From JAWLHK01 sp041690355 [NCBI: bacterium] (GTDB lineage Bacteria; J088; JAWLBW01), in the NCBI GenBank assembly GCA_041690355.1, contig JAWLHK010000012.1, positions 1 to 64,000 of the forward strand: a DNA stretch of 64,000 nucleotides. The letters run 5' to 3'. The notes below the pieces were generated by a model that had not been told where the DNA came from, searched no databases, and worked only from the letters and a program-made list of their open reading frames with translations. The first letter of the stretch is position 1, and every line of letters starts with the position of its first letter. This document shows positions 63,161 to 64,000 of the stretch, one piece after another. Position numbers and translations under genes: made by a program.

Positions 63161-63360
63161 TCCGTTCGCCCTGAGGAGCCGGCATCATTTCGACAGCGCA
63201 GCCTGGGTGAACGAAACACCTGCCAGAACCTTTTTCGGCGTCTCGAAGGGCCAGCGAGCCGTGCACATAATTTTCAAAGAACTGTTTGCACTGGCGCACG
63301 AGTTCTCGAATACGCTTCCTCTTGACATTCTGGCCCTTCGACAAGCTCAGGGCGAACGGA
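63161..63360. repeat. Intergenic element with 15-bp terminal inverted repeats
   Basis: TCCGTTCGCCCTGAG (63161-63175) and CTCAGGGCGAACGGA (63346-63360) are perfect inverses. The ends share CCGTTCG/CGAACGG with the palindromic elements at 3938 and 9805. The right end abuts the stop of the acyl-CoA ligase. The ~255-bp gap holds no gene. Confidence 0.7.
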
Positions 63361-63361
63361 T

Positions 63362-64000
63362 TTAGTCCACCTGTGAGGAAGAGGGTTCTTCGAGCGACGC
63401 GCGGACGGCCGCGCGCAGCGGCTTGCCGATGGCATTGTGGGGAATCTCAGGGCGGCGCACGTACCGCCGCGGGCGCTTCGCTGGGGAGAGGAGTTCGCGC
63501 ACATGGCGATCCAGATCCTCATCCCGCACATCCGGTTCCGCGACGAGCACGGCGACGACCCGCTCGCCCCACTCCTCGTCGGGCTCGCCCACGACGCATG
63601 CTTCGTGCACGCCCGGAACCCCGGCGAGCACCGCTTCGACCTCGGCGGGATAGACGTTGACGCCGCCGGAGAGGATCAGATCCGTGCGGCGATCGGACAG
63701 GTACACGTAGCCATCTGCGTCCGCATAGCCGATGTCGCCGACGGTGAGAAAGCCGTCGCGCCATTGCGCCGCGGACGCATCGACGCCCAGGTAGCCGCGC
63801 ATGAGCATGCCGCTCCGCACGTAAATCAGGCCCGATTCGCCGACAGGTAACTCATCTCCTTCGTCGTCGAGAATGCGCACCTCGACGCCGGCCGGCGGCC
63901 TGCCCACGCTTCCCGGACGTGCAAGGTGGCCGTCGGGGGGCATGACCGCCATCGTGCCCGTCTCGCTGCTGCCGAGAAATTCCCAGAGCCGCCCCGGGCC
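63362..64000 (-). CDS. Acyl-CoA synthetase/AMP-dependent ligase, 3' part (N-terminus outside window)
   Basis: The minus-strand frame is open to the window edge; 213 residues of an ANL enzyme C-terminus are seen. A5 region FLGSSETGTMAV at the edge, A7 TVGDIGYADADGYVYLSDR, A8 DLILSGGVNVYPAEVEAVL, and A10 Lys in NAIGKPLRAAV. Likely an acyl-CoA synthetase or a benzoate/long-chain ligase. The upstream start is not visible. Immediately downstream is the inverted-repeat element. Confidence 0.9.
   Translation of the reverse strand, partial: GPGRLWEFLGSSETGTMAVMPPDGHLARPGSVGRPPAGVEVRILDDEGDELPVGESGLIYVRSGMLMRGYLGVDASAAQWRDGFLTVGDIGYADADGYVYLSDRRTDLILSGGVNVYPAEVEAVLAGVPGVHEACVVGEPDEEWGERVVAVLVAEPDVRDEDLDRHVRELLSPAKRPRRYVRRPEIPHNAIGKPLRAAVRASLEEPSSSQVD

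Noticed and set aside
62982-63344. 120-residue minus-strand frame over the LexA-like 3' end and the inverted-repeat element
   Set aside because: It overlaps a better-supported gene and the repeat; the Lys/Arg-rich start could be chance and no family is recognised.

Overview
The window looks like chromosome of a high-GC Gram-negative bacterium. Support for an outer membrane comes from the murein-recycling ligase Mpl, two beta-barrel-like proteins with signal peptides, and several lipoproteins. The order ilvN-ilvC-pssA-leuA-leuB-asd-...-truA, with a dus-ntrB-ntrC operon and an adenylylatable type I glutamine synthetase, resembles deltaproteobacterial genomes. That placement is an inference from gene order, not from a database search. 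I see no rRNA, tRNA, CRISPR array, transposase or prophage. Most genes look like housekeeping or secondary metabolism, and the accessory signal is in toxin-antitoxin loci and unusual intergenic repeats.

Layout. 1-5.8 kb: 5'-truncated view of an aconitase gene (its 3' end is outside the window), a patatin lipase, a PF10118-type metal-dependent hydrolase and a 2H phosphoesterase. 5.9-8.5 kb: an alkyl-DHAP-synthase-like flavoprotein and a patch of toxin-antitoxin genes. 8.7-19.3 kb: mixed metabolic and unknown genes (class III aminotransferase, lipoprotein, PEGA protein, nitrilase-YciI-CysQ-like operon, PEBP protein, DHH phosphoesterase). 19.6-25 kb: mpl, a thioredoxin-like protein, a zinc-type dehydrogenase, yefM-yoeB, an aldo-keto reductase and a rhodanese. 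25-30.5 kb: a large lipoprotein hydrolase, then a TetR regulator divergent from a cysteine-nucleophile alpha/beta hydrolase translationally coupled to an OleC-like AMP-forming ligase. 30.5-39.8 kb: small membrane and ankyrin proteins, vapBC, and an eight-gene minus-strand operon headed by a GldA/F/G-like ABC exporter. 40-42 kb: glnB-glnA. 42-51.3 kb: the minus-strand branched-chain amino acid, lysine-family and phospholipid cluster. 51.4-56 kb: a DUF374 acyltransferase, an outer-membrane protein, and a GntR-controlled GMC dehydrogenase operon. 56-61.2 kb: DUF3343 protein, dus-ntrB-ntrC-thiE and a SemiSWEET. 61.4-64 kb: a GAF-GGDEF protein, a LexA-like protein lacking its catalytic residues, and the 3' part of an acyl-CoA ligase gene.

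How the parts connect. A PII protein, glutamine synthetase and NtrBC are all in the window. A -24/-12 (sigma-54) promoter candidate lies before glnB and a sigma-70 promoter before glnA, so the nitrogen circuit can be read almost whole. The toxin-antitoxin loci, the TetR gene and the GntR gene have palindromes or promoters at the positions expected for autoregulation.

The most unusual signal is intergenic. At least a dozen short arrays of degenerate 7-bp units, in several sequence families, sit at gene boundaries and overlap stop or start codons. Some are combined with a 130-145 bp palindromic element. Several genes appear to have leaderless transcripts, with a -10 hexamer ending 6-7 nt before ATG.
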